The notes beneath the pieces are model-generated. The model saw nothing but the letters and a program-made list of their open reading frames with translations. It did no database searches and was not told the origin of the DNA. Source: Massilia sp. IC2-477 (lineage in GTDB: Bacteria > Pseudomonadota > Gammaproteobacteria > Burkholderiales > Burkholderiaceae_D). From it: a stretch of DNA of 64,000 bases. Within the stretch, counting starts at the first letter, position 1, and each line of letters begins with the position of its first letter. The DNA is taken from NCBI RefSeq assembly GCF_020707265.1, contig NZ_JAJFEQ010000003.1, positions 1 to 64,000 on the forward strand, in the 5' to 3' direction. Below, in pieces: positions 43,195-52,802 of the stretch. A program made the translations under genes and the position numbers.

Positions 43195-43934
43195 AAATCG
43201 TGGCGCGTCAGCGTCCCATCATGGGACAGCTCGATCCATCCGCCACGCTTCGGCTCGACATCCAGCTCCCAGTCCGGCAGCACATAGCGCAGCCTGCCGC
43301 CGGTGTCATGCACCGCCGGCCGATGCGTATGCCCATGAATGATGACGGACGCATCCGTTGCGTCGAACAGCGCCTCCACACTTGATGCGGCCACATCCAT
43401 GATCTCGTAGGACTTGCCCGCCTGCGCCTCGCGGCTGCCTTCACGCAGGCCGGCGATGATGGCCTTGCGCTGCGCCAGCGGCATGCCGAGGAACTGCTGC
43501 TGCCACTCGCGGTCTCGCACCTGGGCACGGAAAGCCATGTACTTGAGGTCGGCGGTACATTGGGCGTCGCCATGAACAAGGGCGATGCGTTTCCCGCCCG
43601 CTGTGATCACATGCGGTTCGGCCAAGAGACTCAGTCCCGCCGCTTCGGCAAAGCCCGGCCCCACAAGGAAATCGCGGTTGCCGGCGAGCCAGTACACGCT
43701 CGTGCCCGCAGCGCTGACGGCGCGGATCGCCTGGATGACTTGCTGGTGGAAAGGCTCGGCGAGATCGTCGTCGCCGGCCCAGTATTCGAAGATATCGCCG
43801 AGCAGGTAGAGCCGCTCGGCGTGGGTCGCGCGCTCGGCCAGGAAACCATAGAAGGCTTCGGCCGTGCGCGGATGTGCGGCCTGCAGATGCAGGTCCGAGA
43901 TGAAGAGCGCAAAGGTGCGCTGGGGCGTCGTCAT
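43191..43934 (-). CDS. lpxH: UDP-2,3-diacylglucosamine diphosphatase
   Basis: The 247-residue calcineurin-like phosphoesterase makes lipid X in lipid A synthesis at the inner membrane. The metal-site blocks are all there: LFISDLHLQ (Asp14, His16), LLGDIFEYW, LAGNRDFL, ALVHGDAQ and HGHTHRPAV. Length is normal. It is followed upstream on the same strand by ppiB and ppiA; this ppiA-ppiB-lpxH order is common in betaproteobacteria. Its last codon is provided by a repeat element. Confidence 0.95.
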   Translation of the reverse strand: MTTPQRTFALFISDLHLQAAHPRTAEAFYGFLAERATHAERLYLLGDIFEYWAGDDDLAEPFHQQVIQAIRAVSAAGTSVYWLAGNRDFLVGPGFAEAAGLSLLAEPHVITAGGKRIALVHGDAQCTADLKYMAFRAQVRDREWQQQFLGMPLAQRKAIIAGLREGSREAQAGKSYEIMDVAASSVEALFDATDASVIIHGHTHRPAVHDTGGRLRYVLPDWELDVEPKRGGWIELSHDGTLTRHDL

Positions 43935-43974
43935 TGAACTGATGGGTACTTCAGACCCCGGCGCACTGCGAACA

Positions 43975-44466
43975 TCAGATGACTTCGACCTTCTCGATGA
44001 CGACCGGATCGACCGGCACGTCCGAGTGCATGCCGCTGCGGGTGGTCTTCACGGTGTTGATCTGGTCGACGATGTCCTGGCCTTCGGTAACCTTGCCGAA
44101 CACGGCATAGCCCCAGCCGTCCTGGCCCGGGTAGTTCAGGAAGGCGTTGTCCTTGGTGTTGATGAAGAACTGGGCCGATGCCGAGTGCGGCGCCGAGGTA
44201 CGGGCCATGGCGATGGTGTACTTGTCGTTCTTCAGGCCGTTCTTGGCTTCGTTCTCGACGGTCGCGTCGGTGGCTTTCTGCTTCATGCCCGGCTCGAAAC
44301 CGCCGCCCTGGATCATGAAGTCCTTGATCACGCGGTGAAAGATGGTGTTGGTGAAATGACCCTTGTTGACGTAGTCAATGAAGTTGGCAACGGTCTTCGG
44401 CGCCTTGTCGGCGTCCAGTTCGACGGTGATGTTGCCCATGTTGGTGGTCATGCGAACGCTGGTCAT
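43975..44466 (-). CDS. ppiB: Cytoplasmic peptidyl-prolyl cis-trans isomerase (cyclophilin B type)
   Basis: The 163-residue cyclophilin has no signal peptide. The active-site wording FHRVIKDFMIQGGGFEPGM and the later SAQFFINTKDNAFLNY and YAVFGKVTEGQDIVDQI are intact. It speeds proline isomerisation in cytoplasmic proteins. It lies between lpxH and the exported paralogue on the same strand, 50 bases after the latter. Confidence 0.93.
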   Translation of the reverse strand: MTSVRMTTNMGNITVELDADKAPKTVANFIDYVNKGHFTNTIFHRVIKDFMIQGGGFEPGMKQKATDATVENEAKNGLKNDKYTIAMARTSAPHSASAQFFINTKDNAFLNYPGQDGWGYAVFGKVTEGQDIVDQINTVKTTRSGMHSDVPVDPVVIEKVEVI

Positions 44467-44516
44467 GTGCTGTCCTGTGTAAGTTGGTATTGTTGATGAT
44501 GCGACAATCGCAGCCG

Positions 44517-45173
44517 CTATTTTACAAGCTTGTCGCCCTTGAGCACGGTCACGGACTTAATGAAGATCGGCACCACCGGCACATTCTGCATGCCGCGCAC
44601 GTCGTCCACGACCACGCCCTTGATCTTGTCCACCACGTCCTGGCCCTTCACAACCTTGCCGAACACGGTGTAACCGGAACCCTTGTAATTCGGATAGTCG
44701 ATGCCGGAATTGTCGGCCACGTTGATGAAGAACTGGGAGGTGGCCGAATCCGGATGGTCTTCGCGCGCCATCGCCACGGTGTACGGCTGGTTCGACAGGC
44801 CGTTATTGGATTCGTTCTTGACCGGCTTGTTGGTCTTGCGGCCCTCGAACTTTTCATTCATGCCGCCGGCCTGGATCATGAAGCCGTCGATCACGCGGTG
44901 GAAGATCGTGCCCTTGTAAAAATCCTGTTTCACGTACTGCATGAAGTTGGCGACCGTCTTCGGTGCTTTCTCTTCGTCCAGCTGCAGGACGATCTCGCCC
45001 TTGGTGGTCTTCAGCGAAACCTGCGGACCTTTCACGACTGGCGCGGCCGGGGCTTCGGCAGGGGCCTCGGTCTGAGGCTCGGCCTGCTGCGCCAGGGCGG
45101 AGCCGGACAGAAGCAGGGCGCCGGCGCCCAGGGCGATGCCCTGAAGCAGCGAGCGGCGGAAGGCAGTGGTCAT
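44517..45173 (-). CDS. ppiA: Periplasmic peptidyl-prolyl cis-trans isomerase (cyclophilin A type)
   Basis: The 218-residue cyclophilin has an export signal (a basic N-terminus, then LLQGIALGAGALLLSGSALA, cut before QQAEP) and an acidic Pro-rich linker before the catalytic domain with FHRVIDGFMIQAGGMNEKFE and TSQFFINVADN. It is the exported version of the neighbouring ppiB, probably an old duplication. The ATG lies after an AGGAGAGCC ribosome site. First gene of ppiA-ppiB-lpxH. Confidence 0.92.
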   Translation of the reverse strand: MTTAFRRSLLQGIALGAGALLLSGSALAQQAEPQTEAPAEAPAAPVVKGPQVSLKTTKGEIVLQLDEEKAPKTVANFMQYVKQDFYKGTIFHRVIDGFMIQAGGMNEKFEGRKTNKPVKNESNNGLSNQPYTVAMAREDHPDSATSQFFINVADNSGIDYPNYKGSGYTVFGKVVKGQDVVDKIKGVVVDDVRGMQNVPVVPIFIKSVTVLKGDKLVK

Positions 45174-45272
45174 TGTCTTGGCTCTCCTCTGTGGACACCG
45201 CGCAAAACGGTGTCAAGTATTTTCCCGAAAAATAAAGCTGAACCATATTGCGGCCAGCCGGGATTTTAACAA

Positions 45273-45281
45273 TGCTATACT
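45273..45281 (+). promoter_or_regulatory. Extended -10 promoter upstream of cysS
   Basis: TGCTATACT is an extended -10 element with a five-of-six TATACT hexamer. No good -35 is seen, as expected for this class. It lies 127 bases before cysS. Confidence 0.5.
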
Positions 45282-45407
45282 TTGCGCAGAACGTCCCATT
45301 CTATCAAAGAAGAATAACACCCGAGGGTTCAGACGATCTCGACGCAATCCAGGCCGTGTCTCCACCGCGATTGTTGCTCCGATCCTCCCCCTCAGCAGAC
45401 CACACCC

Positions 45408-46795
<1,388 letters not shown>

Positions 46796-46796
<1 letters not shown>

Positions 46797-47482
46797 TGGC
46801 CGCCGAACAGGACAAGCCGGGCGTGGACGCCGGGCCGCAGGGAGAGCTGTCGGGAGAAGCGCAGGAGAACCTGCAAGTTCCCGTGTACTGGGCCGAGGCC
46901 AAGGCCGCGCTGATGCAGCGCGACCGCATCATGGCCAAGCTCATCCCGCAGATCGGCGACCTGCACCTGCGCGGCCATCCCGACCCGTTCACCACGCTGG
47001 CGCGCTCGATCGTGGGCCAGCAGGTGACGCCCAAGGCGGCCGACGCGGCCTGGGGCAAGCTGCTGGCAATCTGCCCCAAGCTGTCCCCGAGCCAGGTGAT
47101 CAAGGCCGGCGCCGTCGCGCTGGCCGGCTGTGGTTTGTCCAAGCGCAAGACCGAATACATCCTCGACCTGGCCGACCATTTCAAGGCCAGGCGCGTCCAC
47201 GCAGACCTGTGGTCGCAGATGGACGACGAGGCCGTCATCGCCGAACTGGTCCAGATCCGCGGCATCAGCCGCTGGACAGCGGAGATGTTTTTGATATTTA
47301 ATCTGCTCCGGCCGAACGTGCTGCCGCTCGACGACCCCGGCCTGATCCAGGGCATCAGCCAGAATTACTTCTCCGGCGAACCGGTATCGCGCAGCGATGC
47401 GCGCGAGGTGGCAGCGAACTGGGAACCCTGGCGTACGGTAGCAACCTGGTATCTGTGGCGCAGCCTCGACCCCTTGCCCTGA
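46796..47482 (+). CDS. DNA-3-methyladenine glycosylase II (AlkA-type HhH-GPD)
   Basis: The 228-residue protein has the HhH-GPD fold: FTTLARSIVGQQVTPKAADA, the helix-hairpin-helix LVQIRGISRWTAEMFLIFNL and the catalytic Asp in VLPLDDPGL (about 179-180). It lacks the iron-sulphur cysteines of Nth/MutY, which points to alkyl-base removal. The N-terminal 30 residues are Gly/Gln-rich and probably unfolded. It overlaps cysS by one base. Confidence 0.9.
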
Positions 47483-47584
47483 CCGATATCCGCTGCGGGT
47501 ACGGTAGAATAGCGCCCAAACAGGGCCTGAGCGGTCGCGCAAGACGCCACAAGCGTTGCGGCCAAGAAACAATTCGGAGGTACA

Positions 47585-48562
47585 ATGACTAAAACAACTT
47601 TCCTCAATTTTGAGCAGCCGATCGCCGAGCTGGATTCCAAGATTGAAGAGCTGCGCTTCGTGCAGGACGACTCCGCCGTCGACATCTCCGAAGAGATCGA
47701 CCGCCTCGCCAAGAAAAGCCAGCAGCTCACCAAGGACATCTACGCCAAGCTGACCCCGTGGCAGGTCTCGCAGATCGCGCGCCACCCGCAGCGTCCGTAC
47801 ACGATGGACTACGTGAACGCGATCTTCACCGACTTCCACGAACTGCACGGCGACCGCAGCTTCGCCGACGACCAGTCGATCATCGGCGGCCTGGCCCGCT
47901 TCAACGGCCAGGCCTGCATGGTCATCGGCCACCAGAAGGGCCGCGACACCAAGGAGCGCGCGATGCGCAACTTCGGCATGCCGCGTCCGGAAGGCTATCG
48001 CAAGGCCATGCGCCTGATGAAGCTGGCGGAAAAATTCGGCCTGCCGATCTTCACCTTCGTGGACACCCCGGGCGCCTTCCCGGGCATCGACGCCGAAGAG
48101 CGCGGCCAGTCGGAAGCGATCGGCCACAACCTGTACGTCATGGCCGAACTCAAGGTGCCGCTGATCGCCACCATCATCGGTGAAGGCGGTTCGGGCGGCG
48201 CGCTGGCGATCGCCGTCGGCGACGCGGTGCTGATGCTGCAGTACTCGACCTATTCGGTGATCTCGCCGGAAGGCTGCGCCTCGATCCTGTGGAAGACCTC
48301 GGAGCGGGCAAGCGACGCCGCCGACGCGCTGGGCCTGACCGCGCACCGCCTGAAGGCCATCGGCCTGATCGACAAGATCGTCAACGAGCCGCTCGGCGGC
48401 GCGCACCGCGATCCGAAACAGATGGCGCAGCTGCTCAAGCGCGCACTGGCCGACACCCTGCGCCAGTTCCAGGGCATGAAGACCAAGGACCTGCTGGAAG
48501 CCCGTCACGCCAAGCTGATGGCCTACGGTAAGTTCAAGGAAACGCTGCCGCGCGAAGAGTGA
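47585..48562 (+). CDS. accA: Acetyl-CoA carboxylase carboxyltransferase subunit alpha
   Basis: The 325-residue subunit transfers the carboxyl group from biotin to acetyl-CoA, with AccD, in fatty-acid synthesis. The family wording is complete: [60 protein letters not shown] and [26 protein letters not shown] precedes the ATG, and a TAGAAT -10-like hexamer lies at 47505-47510 with no good -35. Its stop overlaps the tilS GTG (GTGA). Confidence 0.97.
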   Translation: MTKTTFLNFEQPIAELDSKIEELRFVQDDSAVDISEEIDRLAKKSQQLTKDIYAKLTPWQVSQIARHPQRPYTMDYVNAIFTDFHELHGDRSFADDQSIIGGLARFNGQACMVIGHQKGRDTKERAMRNFGMPRPEGYRKAMRLMKLAEKFGLPIFTFVDTPGAFPGIDAEERGQSEAIGHNLYVMAELKVPLIATIIGEGGSGGALAIAVGDAVLMLQYSTYSVISPEGCASILWKTSERASDAADALGLTAHRLKAIGLIDKIVNEPLGGAHRDPKQMAQLLKRALADTLRQFQGMKTKDLLEARHAKLMAYGKFKETLPREE

Positions 48563-49968
48563 GTTCCAGCAAGGCCGGATCCGTTCCGGCAGTCTTTGCG
48601 CAGGCATTGAAGGGCCTGCGCGAGTCGTATTCCCCCACCTCCCTGGCGATTGCCTGCAGCGGCGGTCTCGATTCGATGGCGCTGCTGCGGCTGGCGCACG
48701 CCTGGGCGCGCGAGAACGGCATCCTTTTGCACGCCTTCCACGTCCACCACGGACTGAGCCCGAACGCCGACGCCTGGCTGGCGCACTGCGCGCAAGCCTG
48801 CGCCGAACTCGGCATCGCTTTCGATCATCGCCGCGTCGAGGTCCTCAAGGGCAAGGATGGGACGGAAGCGGCTGCACGCAAGCTGCGCTACCGCGCGCTG
48901 GGCGACATGTGCGTGCAGCACGGCGTGCCGCTGCTGCTGACCGCCCACCACCTCGACGACCAGGCCGAGACCGTGCTGCTGCAACTGCTGCGCGGCTCCG
49001 GTCCGGCTGGGTTGTCGGGTATGGACGCGGCCAACCGCGCGCCCGCTTTGCTGGGTGACCCCGATCTGGTGATGGCGCGTCCCTTATTGCAGGTAGCGCG
49101 CCGGCAGCTGGAAGACTATGCGCGCGAAACAGGCCTGACCTGGGTCGAGGACGAATCGAACAGCGACCCGCGCTATGCGCGCAACGCCTTGCGCCATGGC
49201 GTGATGCCGGCGCTGGCCGCGAGCTTCCCCGGCTACCAGCAGCGCCTCGCGCGCGGCGCCGCCCACGTGCAGGCGGCCCAGCGCATCCTCGACGAAGTCG
49301 CCGCGCAAGACCTCGCGGCCTGCCTCGACGGTGACACGGTCGACCTGGCGCGCCTGCAGGGGCTCAGCCGCGACCGCGCCGACAACATGCTGCGCCACCT
49401 GTTTGCCGTGCGCGGCCTGGCGATGCCCTCGACCGCCTGGCTGGGCGAGATGGTGTCCCAGTTGTATTCGGCGCGCGAAGACGCCCAGCTCAAGCTGACG
49501 CACCCGGCCTGCCACATCCGCCGCCATCGCGGCAAGCTCCACATCACTCCCAAGCTGCCCGACCTGGTGGGCATGCGCGATCCGGACGATGAGGGCGTGC
49601 TGATCAAGGAAGGCGAAAGCTTCCATTGGCGCGGCGAAGCATCGCTGGCCTTCCCGGCCTATGGCGGCGTGCTGCATTTCGAGCGGGCGGAGCGGGGCTT
49701 CGATCCGGCCTGGCTGCGCAGTCAGCCGCTTACCATCGATTTCCGCAAGGGCGGCGAGCGCCTGAAGCCGGCCGCGAACCGCCCGACCCGCAGCCTCAAG
49801 GCGCATTACCAGGCGCTGGGCGTGCCGGCCTGGGAGCGCGAGCGCGCACCCGTGGTGTGGGCCGACCGCGAGCTCCTGTACGCCGCCGCCATCGGCATGG
49901 ATTGCCGCCACGTGCGCGACGGGCAGGGCGAGCGCATCACACTGCGCTGGGAAGCGAGCTTGTCATAG
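48559..49968 (+). CDS. tilS: tRNA(Ile)-lysidine synthase
   Basis: The 469-residue enzyme adds lysine to C34 of tRNA-Ile(CAU) so that it reads AUA. The PP-loop ATP motif is [11 protein letters not shown] (Ser34-Ser39), followed by [13 protein letters not shown] and [20 protein letters not shown]; the C-terminal substrate domains run to the end with [20 protein letters not shown] is the start, overlapping accA by four bases; accA-tilS is a usual pair in betaproteobacteria. Confidence 0.94.
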   Translation: MSSSKAGSVPAVFAQALKGLRESYSPTSLAIACSGGLDSMALLRLAHAWARENGILLHAFHVHHGLSPNADAWLAHCAQACAELGIAFDHRRVEVLKGKDGTEAAARKLRYRALGDMCVQHGVPLLLTAHHLDDQAETVLLQLLRGSGPAGLSGMDAANRAPALLGDPDLVMARPLLQVARRQLEDYARETGLTWVEDESNSDPRYARNALRHGVMPALAASFPGYQQRLARGAAHVQAAQRILDEVAAQDLAACLDGDTVDLARLQGLSRDRADNMLRHLFAVRGLAMPSTAWLGEMVSQLYSAREDAQLKLTHPACHIRRHRGKLHITPKLPDLVGMRDPDDEGVLIKEGESFHWRGEASLAFPAYGGVLHFERAERGFDPAWLRSQPLTIDFRKGGERLKPAANRPTRSLKAHYQALGVPAWERERAPVVWADRELLYAAAIGMDCRHVRDGQGERITLRWEASLS

Positions 49969-49971
49969 TTT

Positions 49972-50017
49972 CTATACGAAAACGGTATTACTTTATTTTC
50001 TTTTCGTATAGCTTTTT
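49972..50017 (+). terminator. AT-rich hairpin terminator after tilS
   Basis: CTATACGAAAA and TTTTCGTATAG form a perfect 11-bp stem around an 18-base T-rich loop, followed by CTTTTT. It begins four bases after the tilS stop and is unusually AT-rich for this window. Confidence 0.6.
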
Positions 50018-50029
50018 CTCCCGCCAGTC

Positions 50030-50059
50030 TTGTGATACTGCGCTGCAGCATGGTATCGT
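50030..50059 (+). promoter_or_regulatory. Possible sigma-70 promoter of lysC
   Basis: TTGTGA and TATCGT are 18 bases apart, 44 bases before the lysC ATG and after the tilS terminator. Both hexamers are imperfect. Confidence 0.35.
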
Positions 50060-50103
50060 AAGGGTCATCTTTTGATCTTTCAACAAGCTGGAACCCTCCT
50101 GAT

Positions 50104-51351
50104 ATGGCTTTAATTGTCCACAAATATGGCGGGACGTCGATGGGCTCGACGGACCGTATTAAGAATGTCGCGGCCCGTGTGGCGAAGTGGCATGATGCCG
50201 GCCACCAGATCGTGGTGGTGCCGTCCGCAATGTCGGGCGAAACCAATCGCCTGATCGGATTGGCCAAGGAAATCATGCCGCAGCCGGACCCGCGCGAACT
50301 GGACATGATTGCCTCCACCGGCGAGCAGGTCTCCGTTGGCCTGCTGGCGATGGCGCTGCTGGCGATCGGCAAGGACGCCGTCTCGTACACCGGCTGGCAG
50401 GCGGGCATCCGCACCGACTCCTCGTTCACCAAGGCGCGCATCCAGTCGATCGACGACACCCGCGTGCGTAACGATCTGAACCAGGGCAAGATCGTGATCA
50501 TCACGGGCTTCCAGGGCATGGACGAAGATGGCAACATCTCGACGCTGGGCCGCGGCGGTTCGGATACCTCGGCAGTGGCGATCGCTGCCGCGCTGAAGGC
50601 CGACGAATGCCTGATCTACACCGACGTCGATGGGGTCTACACGACCGACCCGCGCGTGGTGCACGAGGCGCGCCGCCTGACCAAGATCACCTTCGAGGAA
50701 ATGCTGGAACTCGCGTCGCTGGGCTCGAAGGTCCTGCAGACGCGTTCGGTCGAATTCGCAGGTAACTACCAGGTCCCGACGCGCGTGCTGTCGTCGCTGA
50801 CCGATCCCCTGATGCCGCTGGACGAAGAAGCGAAGTCCGGCACCCTGATTTCGTTTGAGGAAGAAAGCAACATGGAACAAGCCGTCATCTCCGGTATCGC
50901 CTTTCATCGCGATGAAGCCAAGATCACCGTCCTGGGCGTGCCGGACAAACCCGGCGTCGCCTTCCACATTCTGGGCCCGATCGCCGAAGCCAACGTCGAA
51001 GTCGACATGATCATCCAGAACCAGTCGGTCGACGGCAAGACCGATTTCACCTTCACCGTCTCGCGCAACGACTACGTGAAGGCGATGAGCGTGCTGGAAG
51101 CGCAGCGCGAGTCGCTGGGCGCCGCCAAAATCATCGGGGACGCCAAAGTATCGAAGGTGTCGGCGGTCGGCGTCGGCATGCGCAGCCACGTCGGCGTGGC
51201 CTCGCAGATGTTCCGCACCCTGTCGGAAGAGGGCATCAACATCATGATGATTTCGACCTCCGAGATCAAGATTTCGGTCCTGATCGACGAGAAATACATG
51301 GAGCTCGCGGTCCGTGCCTTGCACAAAGCTTTTAACCTCGAGCAAGCTTAA
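50104..51351 (+). CDS. lysC: Aspartate kinase
   Basis: The 415-residue enzyme makes aspartyl phosphate, the first step toward lysine, threonine and methionine. It opens with VHKYGGTSMGSTDRIKNVAA, has the kinase blocks GFQGMDEDGNISTLGRGGSD and YTDVDGVYTTDPRVV, and ends in two ACT domains (KITVLGVPDKPGVAFHILGP, GVGMRSHVGVASQMF) that bind the feedback inhibitors. Length fits the class with alpha and beta forms in other bacteria; whether an internal start is used cannot be told. An upstream AT-rich hairpin separates it from tilS. Confidence 0.96.
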   Translation: MALIVHKYGGTSMGSTDRIKNVAARVAKWHDAGHQIVVVPSAMSGETNRLIGLAKEIMPQPDPRELDMIASTGEQVSVGLLAMALLAIGKDAVSYTGWQAGIRTDSSFTKARIQSIDDTRVRNDLNQGKIVIITGFQGMDEDGNISTLGRGGSDTSAVAIAAALKADECLIYTDVDGVYTTDPRVVHEARRLTKITFEEMLELASLGSKVLQTRSVEFAGNYQVPTRVLSSLTDPLMPLDEEAKSGTLISFEEESNMEQAVISGIAFHRDEAKITVLGVPDKPGVAFHILGPIAEANVEVDMIIQNQSVDGKTDFTFTVSRNDYVKAMSVLEAQRESLGAAKIIGDAKVSKVSAVGVGMRSHVGVASQMFRTLSEEGINIMMISTSEIKISVLIDEKYMELAVRALHKAFNLEQA

Positions 51352-51380
51352 CAATTTTCAAAATTTTTGGGCGTGCGTCC

Positions 51381-51409
51381 TTGACGCAACGAACACCAGC
51401 CCTTAAGAT
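51381..51409 (+). promoter_or_regulatory. Sigma-70 promoter of tRNA-Ser
   Basis: TTGACG and TAAGAT are exactly 17 bases apart, about 42 bases before the tRNA 5' end and just after the lysC stop. Confidence 0.8.
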
Positions 51410-51451
51410 GCGTGCACTCAGCGCTGACTGACAAGTTAGTTGGCACTGATT

Positions 51452-51544
51452 GGAGACGTGGCCGAGTGGCCGAAGGCACTTCCCTGCTAAGGAAGCATAC
51501 GGCTTATACCCGTATCGTGGGTTCGAATCCCACCGTCTCCGCCA
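51452..51544 (+). tRNA. tRNA-Ser (anticodon GCT)
   Basis: A 93-base class II tRNA: acceptor GGAGACG/CGTCTCC, D-arm GCCGAGTGGCCGAAGGC, anticodon arm CTTCC-CTGCTAA-GGAAG (anticodon GCT, reads AGC/AGU), a long variable arm TACGGCTTATACCCGTA and T-arm GTGGGTTCGAATCCCAC, with G discriminator and CCA encoded. Confidence 0.97.
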
Positions 51545-51603
51545 AGTTACAAAAGTGAAAGCCACCGCAAGGTGGCTTTTTCTTTTGTAACTTGGCGGAG
51601 ACG
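51534..51603. repeat. 70-base near-perfect hairpin including the tRNA-Ser 3' end
   Basis: The arm CGTCTCCGCCAAGTTACAAA (from 51534) has a perfect 22-base reverse complement at 51582-51603. Between them AAAGCCACC/GGTGGCTTT pairs around GCAA. The result is a stem of about 31 pairs with a GNRA-like loop. The left arm includes 11 bases of the tRNA acceptor end and its CCA. Confidence 0.85.
51558..51582 (+). terminator. Terminator of tRNA-Ser
   Basis: AAAGCCACC-GCAA-GGTGGCTTT is followed by TTC and further T residues, 14 bases after the tRNA. It is the top of the longer hairpin around it. Confidence 0.75.
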
Positions 51604-51650
51604 AGGAAAGCCCCTGCGGGCTTTCCGTGTGGGATTCGAAGGGTTGCGCG
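51591..51650 (-). repeat. Broken inverted copy of the tRNA-Ser 3' half
   Basis: On the minus strand this stretch reads as remnants of the tRNA: TTCGAATCCCACAC (T-arm, 51625-51638 region), then a 23-base insert with its own GGAAAGCCC/GGGCTTTCC hairpin, then CGTCTCCGCCAAG. The rest to 51760 has no gene; it contains TTGCGCG/CGCGCAA at about 51644-51662 and GC-rich sequence only. Confidence 0.55.
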
Positions 51651-51760
51651 TACTCGCGCAACCGCGGCCGGCGGAACGTCGGCGAATCCCCACTTTGCGC
51701 CCGCCCGCGGGCGCCCCGCGAGCACAGCTCGCGCCTCTCCACCACTTATGCAGTGAAGTG

Positions 51761-52342
51761 TCACGGACACGGACACGGCAACCCCCCCGGCACATACCCC
51801 AAGGACTCCGCCGTCACAATGGTCGTCGCCCGATGCAGCGGAATCCGCAAATCAATCAAGGGAATCAGCATCTGCGAAGTCGGCGCCTCGCAATCGCCCT
51901 CGACATCCGGCCGGCACACCTGCGCCTGGACAAACCGGATGCAATTGACCGCATACGGATTGGTCATGCAAATTTCCCGGTTGAGCAGCGCGCTGGCCGG
52001 CCGCGATCCGCTCGGAATCGCATTCAGATCATAATTCAGGTAGCTGAGCCGGATATGGCCGTCCGTGACAGGAGGCGCTAGTATCAGCCCCCCAGGCGAA
52101 TCCCGGAACACGGCATACTGCCTGACGCGGGCAAGACCGTCGGCATCGTCCGGATACACGTGCGCCGCAGCTTCGGCCGCCCGGCGCGTAACTTCCTGCA
52201 AGGTGTTAAAGACGTACATCAGGCGCGCAAGCTCGATCACGCCGAAGACCAGGGTGAAGAAGACCGCGGCCAGCAGCGCGAACTCGATCGCGGACGTGCC
52301 GCCCTGGCGGCGCTTGCGCCGTGCCGGATCAGCTGCCCACAT
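51761..52342 (-). CDS. TadE-like pilus-assembly protein
   Basis: The 193-residue protein starts with Arg/Lys-rich residues and then the TadE signature GGTSAIEFALLAAVFFTLVF with one membrane helix, which resembles a type IVb prepilin-type N-terminus (Glu at +5 of the helix). The rest is extracytoplasmic, with six Cys and a Pro/Cys-rich end (PGGLPCPCP). TadE-type pseudopilins help Flp pilus assembly. It overlaps the second TadE-like gene by 14 bases. The operon has no pilin, ATPase or secretin gene. Confidence 0.82.
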   Translation of the reverse strand: MWAADPARRKRRQGGTSAIEFALLAAVFFTLVFGVIELARLMYVFNTLQEVTRRAAEAAAHVYPDDADGLARVRQYAVFRDSPGGLILAPPVTDGHIRLSYLNYDLNAIPSGSRPASALLNREICMTNPYAVNCIRFVQAQVCRPDVEGDCEAPTSQMLIPLIDLRIPLHRATTIVTAESLGYVPGGLPCPCP

Positions 52343-52802
52343 AATTCACCGTCACCGACGCGTTGATCGAAATCGGACCAAACAGTTCGATATTGAAGAT
52401 CGGGTCCGCCATATAGAATCCGAACTCGACCGTCACCCGGGTCGGGAGCGAGCCGATCGGGATCATGCGGCCGCAGGTCGCGCCATTGCAATAGGCCGAC
52501 GGCGAAATCATTTCGCCGCCGGGTGCAAGTTCGGCGATTTCCCTGGTGGCGATTTCCACCGCCCGGTTCGCGGCCGCCGCGCCCAGGGTCGTCGACAGCA
52601 TCTCGGCCTTCGGCACCGAGGCCAGGTAGCGCGCCGCATCTTGCGCCGCCTTCTGGGCCACGGTGTAGTGCCACATGCAGCGCGCGTAGAAAAGCGGCAG
52701 GCTCAGGAACACGATCAGGATCGGCAGCAGCAGCGCCGCTTCGACGGCCGCCACGCCAAGCTGGCGCGTGGGCGAGGAACGCCGGGTGACGGGGATCTTC
52801 AT
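52329..52802 (-). CDS. TadE-like pseudopilin, second copy
   Basis: The 157-residue protein begins MKIPVTRRSSPTRQLGVAAV and continues EAALLLPILIVFLSLPLFYA, the TadE-type helix with the conserved Glu. The extracytoplasmic part has two Cys (YCNGATCG). ATG 52802 overlaps the upstream TadG-like stop by four bases (ATGA); the open frame that runs further upstream is a shadow of that gene. It should work with the neighbouring TadE and TadG proteins in the cell envelope. Confidence 0.8.
   Translation of the reverse strand: MKIPVTRRSSPTRQLGVAAVEAALLLPILIVFLSLPLFYARCMWHYTVAQKAAQDAARYLASVPKAEMLSTTLGAAAANRAVEIATREIAELAPGGEMISPSAYCNGATCGRMIPIGSLPTRVTVEFGFYMADPIFNIELFGPISINASVTVNYVGS

Noticed and set aside
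51332..51776. Minus-strand frames over and after the tRNA-Ser gene
   Set aside because: They read through the antisense of the tRNA and its inverted copy. The wording is typical of tRNA-derived false proteins.
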